Position numbers and translations under genes: made by a program. A stretch of DNA of 64,000 nucleotides from Paucibacter sp. B2R-40 (GTDB lineage Bacteria; Pseudomonadota; Gammaproteobacteria; Burkholderiales; Burkholderiaceae_C), in assembly GCF_025717555.1 (NCBI RefSeq), contig NZ_JAJIRP010000001.1, forward strand, positions 809,400 through 873,399, written 5' to 3'. Of this stretch, positions 1-9,229 are shown piece by piece (position 1 is the stretch's first letter; each line of letters opens with the position of its first letter). The notes beneath the pieces are model-generated. The model made no database searches. It saw nothing but the letters and a program-made list of their open reading frames with translations, and was not told where the DNA came from.

Positions 1-636
1 CAGGCCACGGCGGTGCAAGCGGTCGCGCCATCCCTGGTGCTGCGCCCAGACCGCCAGCACGGAAGCGCCGGCCAAAGCAACTTCGTACTTGGCCAGGGCG
101 CCCAGCCCGAGCAGCAGGCCCAAGGCGATCCAGGCCCGCCAACTCCGGTGGGCAAAGGCTCGCCAGCAACAGGCCGCAGCCGCCGCGACGCACAAAAGCA
201 AAGCGACGTCATGGTTGAAATAGGACAGGCGCTGCGTGTAGAAGCCTATGCACAACGTGCCCAGCAGTGCCAGATTGGCGCGCTGCTTGCCCAGCAGTTC
301 TTGCACTAGGCGGTGGCTGCACAACAGGGCCAAGCCGGTCACCGCGCCGGCGGCAAGATAGCTGACCCATTCATGCAGGCCGAGCAGTTGCACCAGCGGC
401 CACAGCAGGGCTGTAGGCAGCGGCGGATGTTTGTAATAGCCCCACTCGAGCGAGCGCACCCAGCTCAGTTGCTCGGCGTTGTCCACCGGGGGCGAGCTGC
501 TGCTGAGCCACAAGAGTGTCAGCCAGGTCAAGGCCCAGAGCGCCAGCCAGGCCGCCACTGGGACGGCCCGCAAGCGCTGCGCCAAGGCTGTGCTGGAGCG
601 CGTGAATGGGTCGAGAAGGCTGTAGGTTTTGCTCAA
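1..636 (-). CDS. Glycosyltransferase family 39 (ArnT/PMT-like) membrane protein, partial
   Basis: The frame reads 212 codons without a stop and runs off the left edge, so the C-terminus is missing. The protein has a hydrophobic N-terminal segment and then a GT39 signature: an acidic D-N-A-E-Q loop followed by W-G-Y-Y-K-H-P-P-L-P, the periplasmic loop that binds the lipid-linked sugar donor in dolichyl-phosphate-mannose transferase relatives. Several membrane segments follow, including a second loop with Y-F-N-H-D. I start it at a TTG (634-636) because no ATG or GTG lies between it and the in-frame upstream stop. It is divergent from the GT39 gene at 1059 and may serve the same glycan pathway. 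Donor and acceptor cannot be told from sequence. Confidence 0.8.
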   Translation of the reverse strand, partial: MSKTYSLLDPFTRSSTALAQRLRAVPVAAWLALWALTWLTLLWLSSSSPPVDNAEQLSWVRSLEWGYYKHPPLPTALLWPLVQLLGLHEWVSYLAAGAVTGLALLCSHRLVQELLGKQRANLALLGTLCIGFYTQRLSYFNHDVALLLCVAAAAACCWRAFAHRSWRAWIALGLLLGLGALAKYEVALAGASVLAVWAQHQGWRDRLHRRGL

Positions 637-1058
637 GATGGGGCAATCCGGCCGGGCGCGCAGGATGTTTGGCTGGTCACTAAGGGGACTGAGAGACGAA
701 GGGCGTGGTCAACGCTTGCTTGACAGTCACCCGTCACGGCGATCGAAATTCAATCTGCCCTTGACCAAACCTGAGTAAAGCTGGCTAGAAAGCTATCCAC
801 CTATGCAAGGCCTGGACCTTCCTGAGCGTGGATGGGTGATTTTACGAGGCGCACCAGCAAGGTGCCGCAGTGAATACCCAGCCTCGAATGGCCAAGTGGC
901 GCAGTCTTACCGAAATGCGGACATTGTTGCGTCCGGTCTTGGCCTGTCTTGCCTTGCCTCCATGACAGTCGATTGATCCATCTCAACGCACCTGGACTTG
1001 CCACACCTGTGTCGCAGTTGCGATGGCATGATGCCGCCATCCCTAGAGGTTTTCCCTT
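637..1058. other. Divergent intergenic region without a supported gene
   Basis: These 422 bases separate two divergent GT39 genes and should hold both promoters. A TTGACA-like box is present at 720-725 but I see no convincing -10 partner. A 79-codon frame on the minus strand (801-1040) has no recognisable domain and odd composition, so I do not call it. Confidence 0.4.
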
Positions 1059-2549
1059 ATGTCATCTGAACACAAGCGCTCAAGGCCCGATCGAATTCCT
1101 TTAGAAGGCAGCCATCGACCTTGGCTTTACTTGCTGGGCTTGATCTTGCTGCTGCGCCTGCTGACCTTGGCCAGCCTCCCGCTGACCGATCACACCGAGG
1201 CCCGTTACGCCGAGATCGCGCGCCTGATGCTGCAGTTGCAAGATTGGATCAGCCCCCACATCACGCCCTCGGAAGTGTTCTGGGCCAAGCCACCCTTGTC
1301 GACTTGGTCGCAGGCGCTGTCCATGACTGTATTCGGCGTCAGTCCCTGGGCGGCCCGCCTTCCCGCCGTACTTTGGAGTTCCGTTGCCTTGGGCGCTGCG
1401 GGCTGGATGCTCAAGGGCAGCTTGAGCCGGCTGCAGACGCTGGTCGTTTTGGTGGCGCTGGCGCTGAGCCCCTTGTTCTTCATTGCGGCGGGGGCGGTGA
1501 TGACCGATGCCACGCTGGCCGCCACGACGCTATTCGTGCAGGCAGCCTGGTGGCGGGTCTTGCGCTCGCACAGCGCGCCCGAGCGTTTGCGCGTGGCGCG
1601 CTGGCTGGGTTTCGGGGTGGGCTTGGCGCTGTTGACCAAGGGGCCGGCCGCCGTAGTCTTGACCTTGTTGCCGATCTTTATGCACGCTGCCTGGCGGCGG
1701 CATTGGCCGTCCATTCGGGCGGTGGCGAGTGATCCTTGGGTGTGGTTGATCTGTCTGGGCGTGGCGCTGCCCTGGTATGTGGTGGCCGAACTCAAGACGC
1801 CCGGCTTTATCGAGTATTTCGTCTTGGGCGAGCATGTGATGCGCTTCTTGCAGCCCGGCTGGAGCGGTGACCTCTATGGCTTCGCGCATGCGCAGCCGCT
1901 GGGCATCATCTGGCCCTATACCTTTGTCGCTGCCTTGCCGGCGGCCTTGATCTTGTTGCTGCGCCTGCCCTATTTGCGCATCCGCCAAGGCGCCGGCGCT
2001 TTGCGCGCGCAGTTCCAGCAAGTGAATAACGGCTTGGACCTTGCCTGCTATGCGCTGTGCATTGCTCTCGCACCGCTGCTGCTGTTTTCGGCCGCTAGAA
2101 ATCTGATTTGGACCTACGCGATGACAGCATTGCCGGGCCTGGCAATTCTCGCCGTGATGGCCTGCCCGCAAGCCTGGTTTCAACGTGCCATCAGTTGGGG
2201 CCTGGGTCTGGCTTTGCTGCTGCTGTATGGCTGGGCCTTTGTTTTCAAGCTGCCGCAAGAGGCGGCCAAGCATTCCGACCTGCCCCTGATATCGGCCTAC
2301 ACCCAAGCTTGTGGCGCGCAAGACTGCCGCTTGAGCTATGCGAGCAAGCCCGACTACTCGGCCTACTTCTATTCTGCCGGGCGGCTCTATACCGGCATGC
2401 CGGGGCAGGCCTCGGCTCCCGCTTTCAAAGTCATTCATCTGGAGAAAAATTCTCCGCTGCGGGCCGGCGCCCTGGCCTGCAATAACGAACAATGCCTGTT
2501 GCGTGATTCCGATCGCGTCGCCGAAAATTCTGCCCACCCAGCGCATTGA
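1059..2549 (+). CDS. Glycosyltransferase family 39 protein (ArnT-like)
   Basis: A 496-residue polytopic membrane protein. The first membrane segment is followed by L-P-L-T-D-H-T-E-A-R-Y-A-E-I-A-R, the conserved acidic loop of ArnT-type glycosyltransferases, and then F-W-A-K-P-P-L-S-T-W, the second family signature. About ten to twelve further hydrophobic segments and a periplasmic C-terminal domain follow, as in ArnT. Such enzymes move a sugar from undecaprenyl phosphate to lipid A or another envelope acceptor at the periplasmic face. The ATG has an AGAGGT ribosome site. The stop overlaps the TTG start of the GT2 gene by 4 bases, so the two are translationally coupled and that gene probably makes the donor lipid. 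The exact sugar is unknown. Confidence 0.88.
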   Translation: MSSEHKRSRPDRIPLEGSHRPWLYLLGLILLLRLLTLASLPLTDHTEARYAEIARLMLQLQDWISPHITPSEVFWAKPPLSTWSQALSMTVFGVSPWAARLPAVLWSSVALGAAGWMLKGSLSRLQTLVVLVALALSPLFFIAAGAVMTDATLAATTLFVQAAWWRVLRSHSAPERLRVARWLGFGVGLALLTKGPAAVVLTLLPIFMHAAWRRHWPSIRAVASDPWVWLICLGVALPWYVVAELKTPGFIEYFVLGEHVMRFLQPGWSGDLYGFAHAQPLGIIWPYTFVAALPAALILLLRLPYLRIRQGAGALRAQFQQVNNGLDLACYALCIALAPLLLFSAARNLIWTYAMTALPGLAILAVMACPQAWFQRAISWGLGLALLLLYGWAFVFKLPQEAAKHSDLPLISAYTQACGAQDCRLSYASKPDYSAYFYSAGRLYTGMPGQASAPAFKVIHLEKNSPLRAGALACNNEQCLLRDSDRVAENSAHPAH

Positions 2550-3583
2550 CTCAATTGACTACAAACACCTCCGTCGGTCCAGTCAGGTCACCGCAGCCCT
2601 TGCTGCGCGAGCGGCCCGGATTGTTGTCCGTCGTTTTGCCGGCCTTCAATGAAGCTCTCAATTTGGTCGTGTTATTGCCCGAACTTAACCGAGTCATGGC
2701 CGACCAGGCCGAGCAGCTGGAGTTGCTCGTCGTCGATGATGGCAGCAGTGATGACACCGCCTTGGTGGTGCAAAGCTTGATTCAGCAGGGTTTGCCGTTG
2801 CGCTTGCTGCGTTTGTCGCGCAACTTCGGCAAGGAAGCCGCGCTATGTGCAGGGCTGGACACGGCGGATGGTGATGTGGTCCTCATCATGGACGCTGACG
2901 GCCAGCACCCGATCGCAACAGCGCTGCAAATGATCGACGAGTGGCGCCATGGCTTTGACGTGGTGTACGGCGTGCAAAAAGGGCGCAGCGAGACGCAGTC
3001 CTTGGCCAGGCGCAGTTGCACCCGGCTGTTCTATTGGCTGATCCACCATGGTTCGCGCATCAATATGCCGCCCAACGCCGGCGACTTCCGCCTGCTCGAC
3101 CGGCGAGTGGTGCTGGCGTTGCGCACGCTGCCCGAACGGGCCCGCTATATGAAGGGGCTGTTCGCCTGGGTCGGCTTCAAGGCACATGCGATTGAATATG
3201 TGCCGCACAGCCGCGAGCATGGTGTGTCCAGCTATGGGCTGCTGCAACTGCTGTCGTTTGCCTTGGTCGGGTTGACCGCCTTCACAAAAATGCCGCTGCG
3301 CCTGGTGTCCGTGCTGGGGCTGCTGGTGTCGGTCTTGTCCTTGGTCTTTGGCGCGTGGGTCGTACTTGAAAAGACCTTGTTCGGCCAACCGGTCTCGGGC
3401 TTCACCACCTTGGCGGCGTCGATCACCTTCTTGGCCGGTGTGCAGCTGCTTTGCCTGGGCATCATTGCCGAATATCTGGGGCGGGTGTTTGACGAGGTCA
3501 AGCATCGCCCGATCTATCTGCTGCAAGACCTGACCCCGCCGATGTCTGGGGGCGGGGGTGAGCAAGGTGAAGGCGGGACATGA
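2546..3583 (+). CDS. Glycosyltransferase family 2, polyprenyl-phosphate sugar transferase (ArnC/GtrB-like)
   Basis: A 345-residue GT-A fold transferase. S-V-V-L-P-A-F-N-E opens the nucleotide-sugar fold near residue 29. V-V-D-D-G-S-S-D-D-T and M-D-A-D-G-Q-H-P are the metal and nucleotide binding motifs. The C-terminal quarter has two membrane helices and ends with the I-A-E-Y-L-G-R stretch typical of ArnC, GtrB and DPM1-like enzymes. Proteins of this type load a sugar onto undecaprenyl phosphate at the inner leaflet. The TTG start overlaps the GT39 stop, and the gene overlaps gtrA-like by 4 bases, giving a loading, flipping and transfer order. An alternative TTG lies nine bases downstream. 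Confidence 0.9.
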   Translation: MTQLTTNTSVGPVRSPQPLLRERPGLLSVVLPAFNEALNLVVLLPELNRVMADQAEQLELLVVDDGSSDDTALVVQSLIQQGLPLRLLRLSRNFGKEAALCAGLDTADGDVVLIMDADGQHPIATALQMIDEWRHGFDVVYGVQKGRSETQSLARRSCTRLFYWLIHHGSRINMPPNAGDFRLLDRRVVLALRTLPERARYMKGLFAWVGFKAHAIEYVPHSREHGVSSYGLLQLLSFALVGLTAFTKMPLRLVSVLGLLVSVLSLVFGAWVVLEKTLFGQPVSGFTTLAASITFLAGVQLLCLGIIAEYLGRVFDEVKHRPIYLLQDLTPPMSGGGGEQGEGGT

Positions 3584-3969
3584 GTTCCTTGCTTTGGTTC
3601 GGCCTGGTGGGCGCCAGCGCCGCAGCCGTGCATCTCAGCGTGGTCTGGTTGCTGGTTTCGAAGTGTCAGATGGCAGCCTTGTTGGCCAATGTGCTGGGAT
3701 TCGTGCTGGCCTTTGGCGTCAGCTTTGTCGGCCACCATCGTTTGAGCTTCGGCGCGCAGCAAGCCAGGGCGCTGCAGGCGTTGCCGCGCTTTGCCTTGGT
3801 TGCGCTGCTGGGCTTTGCAGTCAATGAGCTGCTTTATGCCTTACTCTTGGCGGCCGGCCTCGACTACCGCTTGGCGCTGTTTTTGGTCTTGTTGGCGGTG
3901 GCGGCGATGACCTGGATGCTGAGCCGCTTTTGGGCATTTCGCTCGACTCGAACGCCCCCCCGAACATGA
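3580..3969 (+). CDS. GtrA-like four-helix membrane protein
   Basis: A 129-residue protein with four hydrophobic segments, matching the size and topology of the GtrA/DPMS family (PF04138). Typical features are the start L-L-W-F-G-L-V-G, the basic F-V-G-H-H-R-L-S-F loop after helix two, and the terminal S-R-F-W-A-F-R. GtrA-type proteins are thought to move polyprenyl-phosphate-linked sugars across the inner membrane. It sits between a polyprenyl-phosphate sugar transferase and a deacetylase with 4-base overlaps on both sides, which supports that role. Substrate identity is not readable. Confidence 0.85.
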   Translation: MSSLLWFGLVGASAAAVHLSVVWLLVSKCQMAALLANVLGFVLAFGVSFVGHHRLSFGAQQARALQALPRFALVALLGFAVNELLYALLLAAGLDYRLALFLVLLAVAAMTWMLSRFWAFRSTRTPPRT

Positions 3970-4766
3970 AACGAATCCAGATCTGTGCCGATGACTACGG
4001 TTTTGATACGGCGATCAGCCAAGGAATTTTGGAATGCGTCGATGCCGGCCGCATCAGCGCGACCGGCTGCATGGTCTTGTCGCCTGCCTGGCCAGATTGG
4101 GCGCCGGCGCTGCGCGAGCGCCACGGTCTGGCCGACTATGGCCTGCACCTGGATCTGAACGAATTCGCCCCCTATGCCCAAGGCCGCAGTCTGTCCGGCT
4201 GGATCGCCATCAGCTACCAGCGTCGATTGGATGTGACGGCGCTCAGCACCTGGGTGAATCAGCAGCTGGACGCTTTTGAGTCGGCCATGTTCGCAGCGCC
4301 CGCCTTCGTGGATGGCCACCAGCACCTGCATCAATTGCCGCTGGTTCGTGATGCCTTGCTGGCCGCTGTGAATCGGCGCTATGGGAAAAGCTGCGCCTTG
4401 CGATCAACGCGCGCCCTGTGCTGGCGCGGTAGCAAGGCGCGCGTGATAGCGGCTTTGGGGGAAGACGCTTTGCGGCGAGGAGCTCGAGCAGGGGGCCTGC
4501 ACATGAACAGCGACTTCGCCGGGGTCTACGACTTTTCACCGGCCGCCGACTACGCCCAGTTGATGACTGCCTGGCTCACGAGCTTGGCCGATGGCGGCCT
4601 GCTGATGACTCATCCGGGGCGAAGCGGTGGCACCGAAACCCGGCCAGATGCCATCCGCCCAGCGCGCGCACGTGAGCGCGCCTTCTGGCTCAGCGCCGAG
4701 GCTGGCGAGATGCTGGCCAGCCTCGGCGTGCAGCTCGGGCTTTGCGAGGACTGGCCGCTTGCTTAA
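3966..4766 (+). CDS. ChbG/HpnK (YdjC-like) family carbohydrate deacetylase
   Basis: 266 residues from the ATG at 3966, which overlaps the upstream stop as ATGA. A longer frame begins at 3930 but lies inside gtrA-like. The start K-R-I-Q-I-C-A-D-D-Y-G-F carries the family metal-binding Asp pair, and F-V-D-G-H-Q-H-L-H-Q-L-P carries the metal-binding histidines. The family includes ChbG (diacetylchitobiose deacetylase) and HpnK of hopanoid clusters. Here the neighbours suggest it deacetylates or deformylates a lipid-linked or transferred sugar, by loose analogy with ArnD, which belongs to a different fold family. It converges on the RND permease gene with a few bases of overlap. Confidence 0.85.
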   Translation: MKRIQICADDYGFDTAISQGILECVDAGRISATGCMVLSPAWPDWAPALRERHGLADYGLHLDLNEFAPYAQGRSLSGWIAISYQRRLDVTALSTWVNQQLDAFESAMFAAPAFVDGHQHLHQLPLVRDALLAAVNRRYGKSCALRSTRALCWRGSKARVIAALGEDALRRGARAGGLHMNSDFAGVYDFSPAADYAQLMTAWLTSLADGGLLMTHPGRSGGTETRPDAIRPARARERAFWLSAEAGEMLASLGVQLGLCEDWPLA

Positions 4767-7700
4767 GTCTGCTGAACCACCCGCATGTCCGGTCCGTTGC
4801 CGCTGAAGCGGTCCAGCGCCAGATAGATCACCGGCGTGATGTAGAGCGTCACCGCCTGCGACAGGATCAGCCCGCCGACCACCGCCAGGCCCAGCGGCTG
4901 GCGCAATTCAGCCCCGGCGCCCAGGCCCAGCGCGATCGGCAAAGCCCCCATCAAGGCCGCCAGCGTCGTCATCAGGATGGGCCGGAAACGCAGAATGCAG
5001 GCCTCGCGGATCGCTTGTTCGGGTGTCATGCCGCCATGGCGCTGCGCTTCGAGTGCGAAGTCGATCATCATGATGGCGTTCTTCTTGACGATGCCGATCA
5101 GCATCAGGATGCCGATGGTGGCGATCAGGGTCAGGTCCATGCCGAAGATTTGCAGGGTTAGCAAGGCGCCGACCGCCGCCGAGGGCAGGCCGGCCAGAAT
5201 CGTCAGCGGGTGGATGAAGCTCTCGTACAAGACGCCCAAGAGCACATAGATCACCGCGACGGCCAGGCCTATCAGCAGCAGTTGACCGCCTTGCGAATCC
5301 TGGAACACCGCCGCATCACCGCCATAGCTGGTAATGATGCTGGCCGGCAGTTGCAGCTGCTTGACATAGCCATCAAGCTTGGCGGTCGCGTCACCGAGTG
5401 GCACATCGGGCGCCAGATTGAAGGCCAGCGTGATGGCCTGCAACTGGCCTTGGTGGTTGATCGAGGTCGGCCCCAGGCCGCGCTGCACAGTGGCAAAGGC
5501 CGTCAACGGCACCAAGGCGCCGCCTTTGCCGCGCAGCTGGATCTTGGCGAAGGCATCTTCGGTCTGGCGCTCGCTGTCATTGGCCTCCATGATCACCTGA
5601 TAGGTATTGCTCTCGGCGTAGATGCTGGAGACCTGGCGTTCTCCGAAGGCGTCGTACAGCGCGCTGCGCAGGTCTTGCATCTGCACGCCCAGCACGCCGG
5701 CGCGTTCGCGGTCGATGATCAAATTGGCCTGCAGACCGCGCAGCTGCGAGTCGCTGGTGACGTCGCGGAACAGCGGGTCGGCGCGCAGCTTCTCCTGCAG
5801 CTTGCCGGCCCAAAGATTCAAGTCGGCGGCGGCCACCGATTGCAGCGTGTACTGATAGCGACTCTTGCTTTGGCGCCCGCCCAATTGCAGGTTCTGCACC
5901 GGGCGCAAATAGACGGCCAGCCCCGGCACCGCACGCAAGTCTTTGCGCAGGCTCTCCAGCACGGCCTTCATCGGCGGGCGCTGGTCGCGTGGCTTCAAGT
6001 TGATGAACATGCGGCCGCTGTTGCCGGCATTGCCGCCGCCCCCACCGCCGCCGACCGCCGCAGACACGCTGGCGACGGCCGGGTGATCCTTGACGATGGC
6101 CGCCGCGCGCTCCTGCAAGACCGTCATCGCGTTGAAGGAAATATCCTCGGCCGCCTCGGTGCTGGCCTGGATCTGGCCGATATCTTCTTCGGGGAAAAAG
6201 CCCTTGGGGATGGCGATATAGAGCCAGATGGTGGCCGCGAAGCTGGCCACGGCCACGCCCAGCACCCAATTGCGATGCTTCAAGGCCAGATCCAGGCTGC
6301 GGGTGTAGCTGTCCAGCACGGCGTTGAAAGCGCGCTCGAAGCTGCGGCCCAAGGCGCTTTCTTCATGTTCAGCATGGGGCTTGAGGAAGCGGCTGCACAA
6401 CATGGGCACCAGGCTCAGCGACACCCCGGCCGAGACCAGGATGGAGAGGCCGACGATGACCGCGAACTCGTGGAACAGCAGGCCGATCACGCCCGGCATG
6501 AAGAAGATAGGGATCAAGACCGCGACCAGCGAAATCGAGATCGAAACAATCGTGAAGGCCATTTCGCGTGCGCCCCGTACCGCCGCCGAAAAAGGCTCCA
6601 TACCGTCTTCGATATGACGGTGAATGTTCTCCAGCATCACGATTGCATCGTCCACCACCAGGCCGACGGCCAGCGTGATGCCCAGCAGCGAAATATTGTC
6701 CAGGCTGTAACCCAGCGCGTACAAGAGGGTCAGCGCGCCAATCAGCGAGATCGGCAGCGACAGCGTCGGGATCAGCGTCGCCACCGCGCGGCGCAGGAAC
6801 AAGAAGATCACCAGCACCACCAAGGTGACGGTCAAGGCCAGCGTGAAGTACACGTCGTGCAGCGACTCGCGCACCGATACCGATCTGTCGTTGAAGGTTG
6901 TCATCTGCACCGAGGCCGGCAACTGCGCCGCAAAGCGCGGCAGCATGGCCTTCACCGCATCGACCACCTTGACCGTGTTGGCGTCCGGCTGGCGCTGCAC
7001 GGCCAGCACGATGGAGCGCTCGCCGTTGAAATTGGAAAAAGACTTGGTGGTCTCGAAGCTGTCTTGCACCTCGGCCACATCGCGCAAAAAGATGGGCGCG
7101 CCGTTGCGGCTGGCCACCACAATGCCGCCGAACTCCTTGGCATTGCGTAACTGCTTGTTCGCCTGGATGGTGAGGGTCTGGCGGTTGCCGTCCAGCACGC
7201 CGACCGGCGTGTTGGCATTGGCGCCGCGAATCGCCGTCTGTAGCTCTTCCAGCGTGATATTGCGCTGGCCGAGCAAATCGTTGTTGACCTTGATGCGCAC
7301 GGCAAAGCGCTTTTGCCCATAGATGGCAACCTGCGCGACGCCGTCTATGGTGGATAGGCTGGGCGTCAGCAGGTTCTCGGCGAAGTCATTCAGCTCCGAC
7401 AGATTGATGGCCGGCGAAGTCAGCGCGATCAGCAGCACCGGCGCATCGGCCGGGTTGACCTTGCGATAGCTGGGTGGCGAGGTCATCTCGGTTGGCAGCG
7501 AGCGCAGGGCGCGGAACAGCGCCGCCTGCACATCCACCGCCGCCGCATCGATATTGCGCGAAGACTCGAACTCCAGCGTCAAGGAGGTGCTGCCCAGAAT
7601 GCTGGTGCTTGAGATCGTCGCCAGGCCGGCAATGGTGGAGAACTGCTTTTCCAGCGGCAAGGCCACCGAGGACGCCATGGTCTCTGGCGAAGCGCCGGGC

Positions 7701-7852
7701 AGCGAGGCCTGCACATTGATAACCGGCGTGTTGTAAGAAGGCAGCGCCGCGACTGGGATCTTGCTCCAAGCCGCCAGCCCGGCAATGATGAGGGCCAGGT
7801 TCAGCAGCACGGTCATGACCGGGCGGCGGATGAAAAGCTCGGTAATACTCAT
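4763..7852 (-). CDS. RND multidrug efflux permease (HAE1 family, MdtB/MdtC-like)
   Basis: A 1029-residue inner-membrane proton antiporter, the usual length for this family. It begins with S-I-T-E-L-F-I-R-R-P-V-M-T, the standard RND amphipathic N-terminus. The proton-relay motif V-G-L-V-V-D-D-A-I-V with E-N-I-H-R-H is in the first membrane domain and G-I-V-K-K-N-A-I-M-M-I-D-F is in the second. The two large periplasmic loops are present. The periplasmic porter domain contains an odd run of seven glycines before N-A-G-N-S-G-R-M-F. The gene overlaps the adaptor gene by 4 bases. No outer-membrane TolC-type channel gene is adjacent, so the pump probably uses one encoded elsewhere. Likely substrates are hydrophobic drugs or detergents. 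Confidence 0.93.
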   Translation of the reverse strand: MSITELFIRRPVMTVLLNLALIIAGLAAWSKIPVAALPSYNTPVINVQASLPGASPETMASSVALPLEKQFSTIAGLATISSTSILGSTSLTLEFESSRNIDAAAVDVQAALFRALRSLPTEMTSPPSYRKVNPADAPVLLIALTSPAINLSELNDFAENLLTPSLSTIDGVAQVAIYGQKRFAVRIKVNNDLLGQRNITLEELQTAIRGANANTPVGVLDGNRQTLTIQANKQLRNAKEFGGIVVASRNGAPIFLRDVAEVQDSFETTKSFSNFNGERSIVLAVQRQPDANTVKVVDAVKAMLPRFAAQLPASVQMTTFNDRSVSVRESLHDVYFTLALTVTLVVLVIFLFLRRAVATLIPTLSLPISLIGALTLLYALGYSLDNISLLGITLAVGLVVDDAIVMLENIHRHIEDGMEPFSAAVRGAREMAFTIVSISISLVAVLIPIFFMPGVIGLLFHEFAVIVGLSILVSAGVSLSLVPMLCSRFLKPHAEHEESALGRSFERAFNAVLDSYTRSLDLALKHRNWVLGVAVASFAATIWLYIAIPKGFFPEEDIGQIQASTEAAEDISFNAMTVLQERAAAIVKDHPAVASVSAAVGGGGGGGNAGNSGRMFINLKPRDQRPPMKAVLESLRKDLRAVPGLAVYLRPVQNLQLGGRQSKSRYQYTLQSVAAADLNLWAGKLQEKLRADPLFRDVTSDSQLRGLQANLIIDRERAGVLGVQMQDLRSALYDAFGERQVSSIYAESNTYQVIMEANDSERQTEDAFAKIQLRGKGGALVPLTAFATVQRGLGPTSINHQGQLQAITLAFNLAPDVPLGDATAKLDGYVKQLQLPASIITSYGGDAAVFQDSQGGQLLLIGLAVAVIYVLLGVLYESFIHPLTILAGLPSAAVGALLTLQIFGMDLTLIATIGILMLIGIVKKNAIMMIDFALEAQRHGGMTPEQAIREACILRFRPILMTTLAALMGALPIALGLGAGAELRQPLGLAVVGGLILSQAVTLYITPVIYLALDRFSGNGPDMRVVQQT

Positions 7853-9099
7853 GTGCCGGATGCCGCTGAAGCTGCACGTTTTGGTGCTGCGGGGTTCAAG
7901 GCGGCGGCTTGCTCCTTCACCGCCGTGCCGGGTCGCAGATTCTGCTTGCCGTCCAGCACCACCTTGTCGCCGGGCTTGATCCCTTCAACGACGGCCATCT
8001 CGCCGAAGCTATGGCGAATCTGCACCGGCAGCTGCTGGGCCAGCTTGTCGGCGTCGACGACAAAGACCGAGCGCTCATTGCCGCGCTGAATGATGGCGGC
8101 GACCGGGATTACGGTCGCGTCCTTGATGACGCGCAGCTGCAGGCGCACGCGCACATACTGGCCGGGCCAGAGCAGTTGCTGCTCATTGTCGAACTCGGCC
8201 TTGGCCTTGATGGTGCCGCTGGCGGCATCGACCAAGTTGTCGACGAAGCTGATGCGGCCTTGCGGGGGGGGCGCGGCCTCTTCGCCTTTGGCGGCTTTCA
8301 TCCCGGCGCGCGCGCCGGGCATCAGCACTTGCGCCATCAAGGGCTCAGCCTTGGTATTGCGCGTCGCTTGCAACAAGGCGCTCAGCTGCGTTTCGGGCAA
8401 GGTGAAACCGACCGCAATCGGGTTGATCTGCGCGATGCTGACCAAGGGCAGGGCGGTCGAGTTGGCCTGCACCAAGCTGCCGGCCACCACATTCACATTG
8501 CCGGCGCGGCCGGCCATCGGCGAGCGAATTTCGTTGTAGCTGAGCGCCACTTGCGCGGCCTGCACGGCGGCTTCGTCCAGTTGCAGCAGCGAGCGTTGCG
8601 CCTCCAAATTGCTCAAAGCGGTGTCGACGGCACTTTGAGCCACGAAGTTCTGCGCCCGCAATTCGACCGCGCGCTGATGCTGGCGCTGCAGGTCGGCCAG
8701 GTTGCTGCGGTCACGCGCCAGTTGGGCGCGGGCCTTGTCCAGGTCGGCGCGGGCTGCGCGATCGTCAAAGCGGAACAGCAAGTCGCCCTTGCGCACGGTC
8801 TGACCGTCTTTGATCAACACGTCTTTGACGATGCTGGTGGTCTGCGCGCGGATGTCCAGCAGATTCAGGGCCGCGACGGTACCGCTGGCCTCTAAAGTAA
8901 CCGGCACATCCTGTTTGAGGGCGCTGAAGACGCCGACCGTCTGTGGGCCGCCTTTGGGGGCAGCCGATGCCGCCTGTGCCGGCGCGGCGCCCGACGCGCT
9001 TTCAGGCCCAGTAGCGCGAGTTTGCTGACGCCAGATCCACCAGCCCCCAGAGGCGAGCAGGGCAGCGACGATCAGGGCAAGGGACGACTTGCGAAGCAT
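7849..9099 (-). CDS. RND efflux periplasmic adaptor subunit (membrane fusion protein)
   Basis: 416 residues. An N-terminal signal or anchor segment is followed by an alanine-rich linker, then the lipoyl/barrel half-motif V-T-L-E-A-S-G-T-V-A-A-L-N near residue 70. A coiled-coil hairpin spans roughly residues 120-190 (A-R-A-Q-L-A-R-D-R-S-N-L region). The second lipoyl half includes S-Y-N-E-I-R-S-P-M-A-G-R-A-G, a hallmark of AcrA/MdtA proteins. The protein bridges the permease to an outer-membrane channel. It is the first gene of the two-gene operon, and its ATG is preceded by about 130 bases shared with the divergent MOSC gene. Confidence 0.92.
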   Translation of the reverse strand: MLRKSSLALIVAALLASGGWWIWRQQTRATGPESASGAAPAQAASAAPKGGPQTVGVFSALKQDVPVTLEASGTVAALNLLDIRAQTTSIVKDVLIKDGQTVRKGDLLFRFDDRAARADLDKARAQLARDRSNLADLQRQHQRAVELRAQNFVAQSAVDTALSNLEAQRSLLQLDEAAVQAAQVALSYNEIRSPMAGRAGNVNVVAGSLVQANSTALPLVSIAQINPIAVGFTLPETQLSALLQATRNTKAEPLMAQVLMPGARAGMKAAKGEEAAPPPQGRISFVDNLVDAASGTIKAKAEFDNEQQLLWPGQYVRVRLQLRVIKDATVIPVAAIIQRGNERSVFVVDADKLAQQLPVQIRHSFGEMAVVEGIKPGDKVVLDGKQNLRPGTAVKEQAAALNPAAPKRAASAASGT

Positions 9100-9229
9100 G
9101 GATCCAACTTTCTTGTTTGACGGGGTGCGACCCTGGGGCGCAAGTGCAGAGCTTAATGGATAGGCTTGACATCAAGGCGCTGGGCAAGGGCTGGCTAAGA
9201 TGCGCGATCTTTGCCATCCGACCCGCGCT

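Noticed and set aside
801-1040. 79-codon minus-strand frame between the GT39 genes
   Set aside because: No ribosome site, domain or signal peptide. It lies where promoters are expected.
6028-6058. Run of GCC/CCG triplets coding seven glycines in the RND permease, considered as a phase-variable repeat
   Set aside because: The codons are mixed rather than a pure triplet or mononucleotide run, so slippage is unlikely to switch the gene.
5210-7150. Long plus-strand open frame (646 codons) inside the RND permease gene
   Set aside because: It is antisense to a clear 1029-residue permease, rich in His/Arg/Gln/Gly as expected for a high-GC codon shadow, and has no domain.
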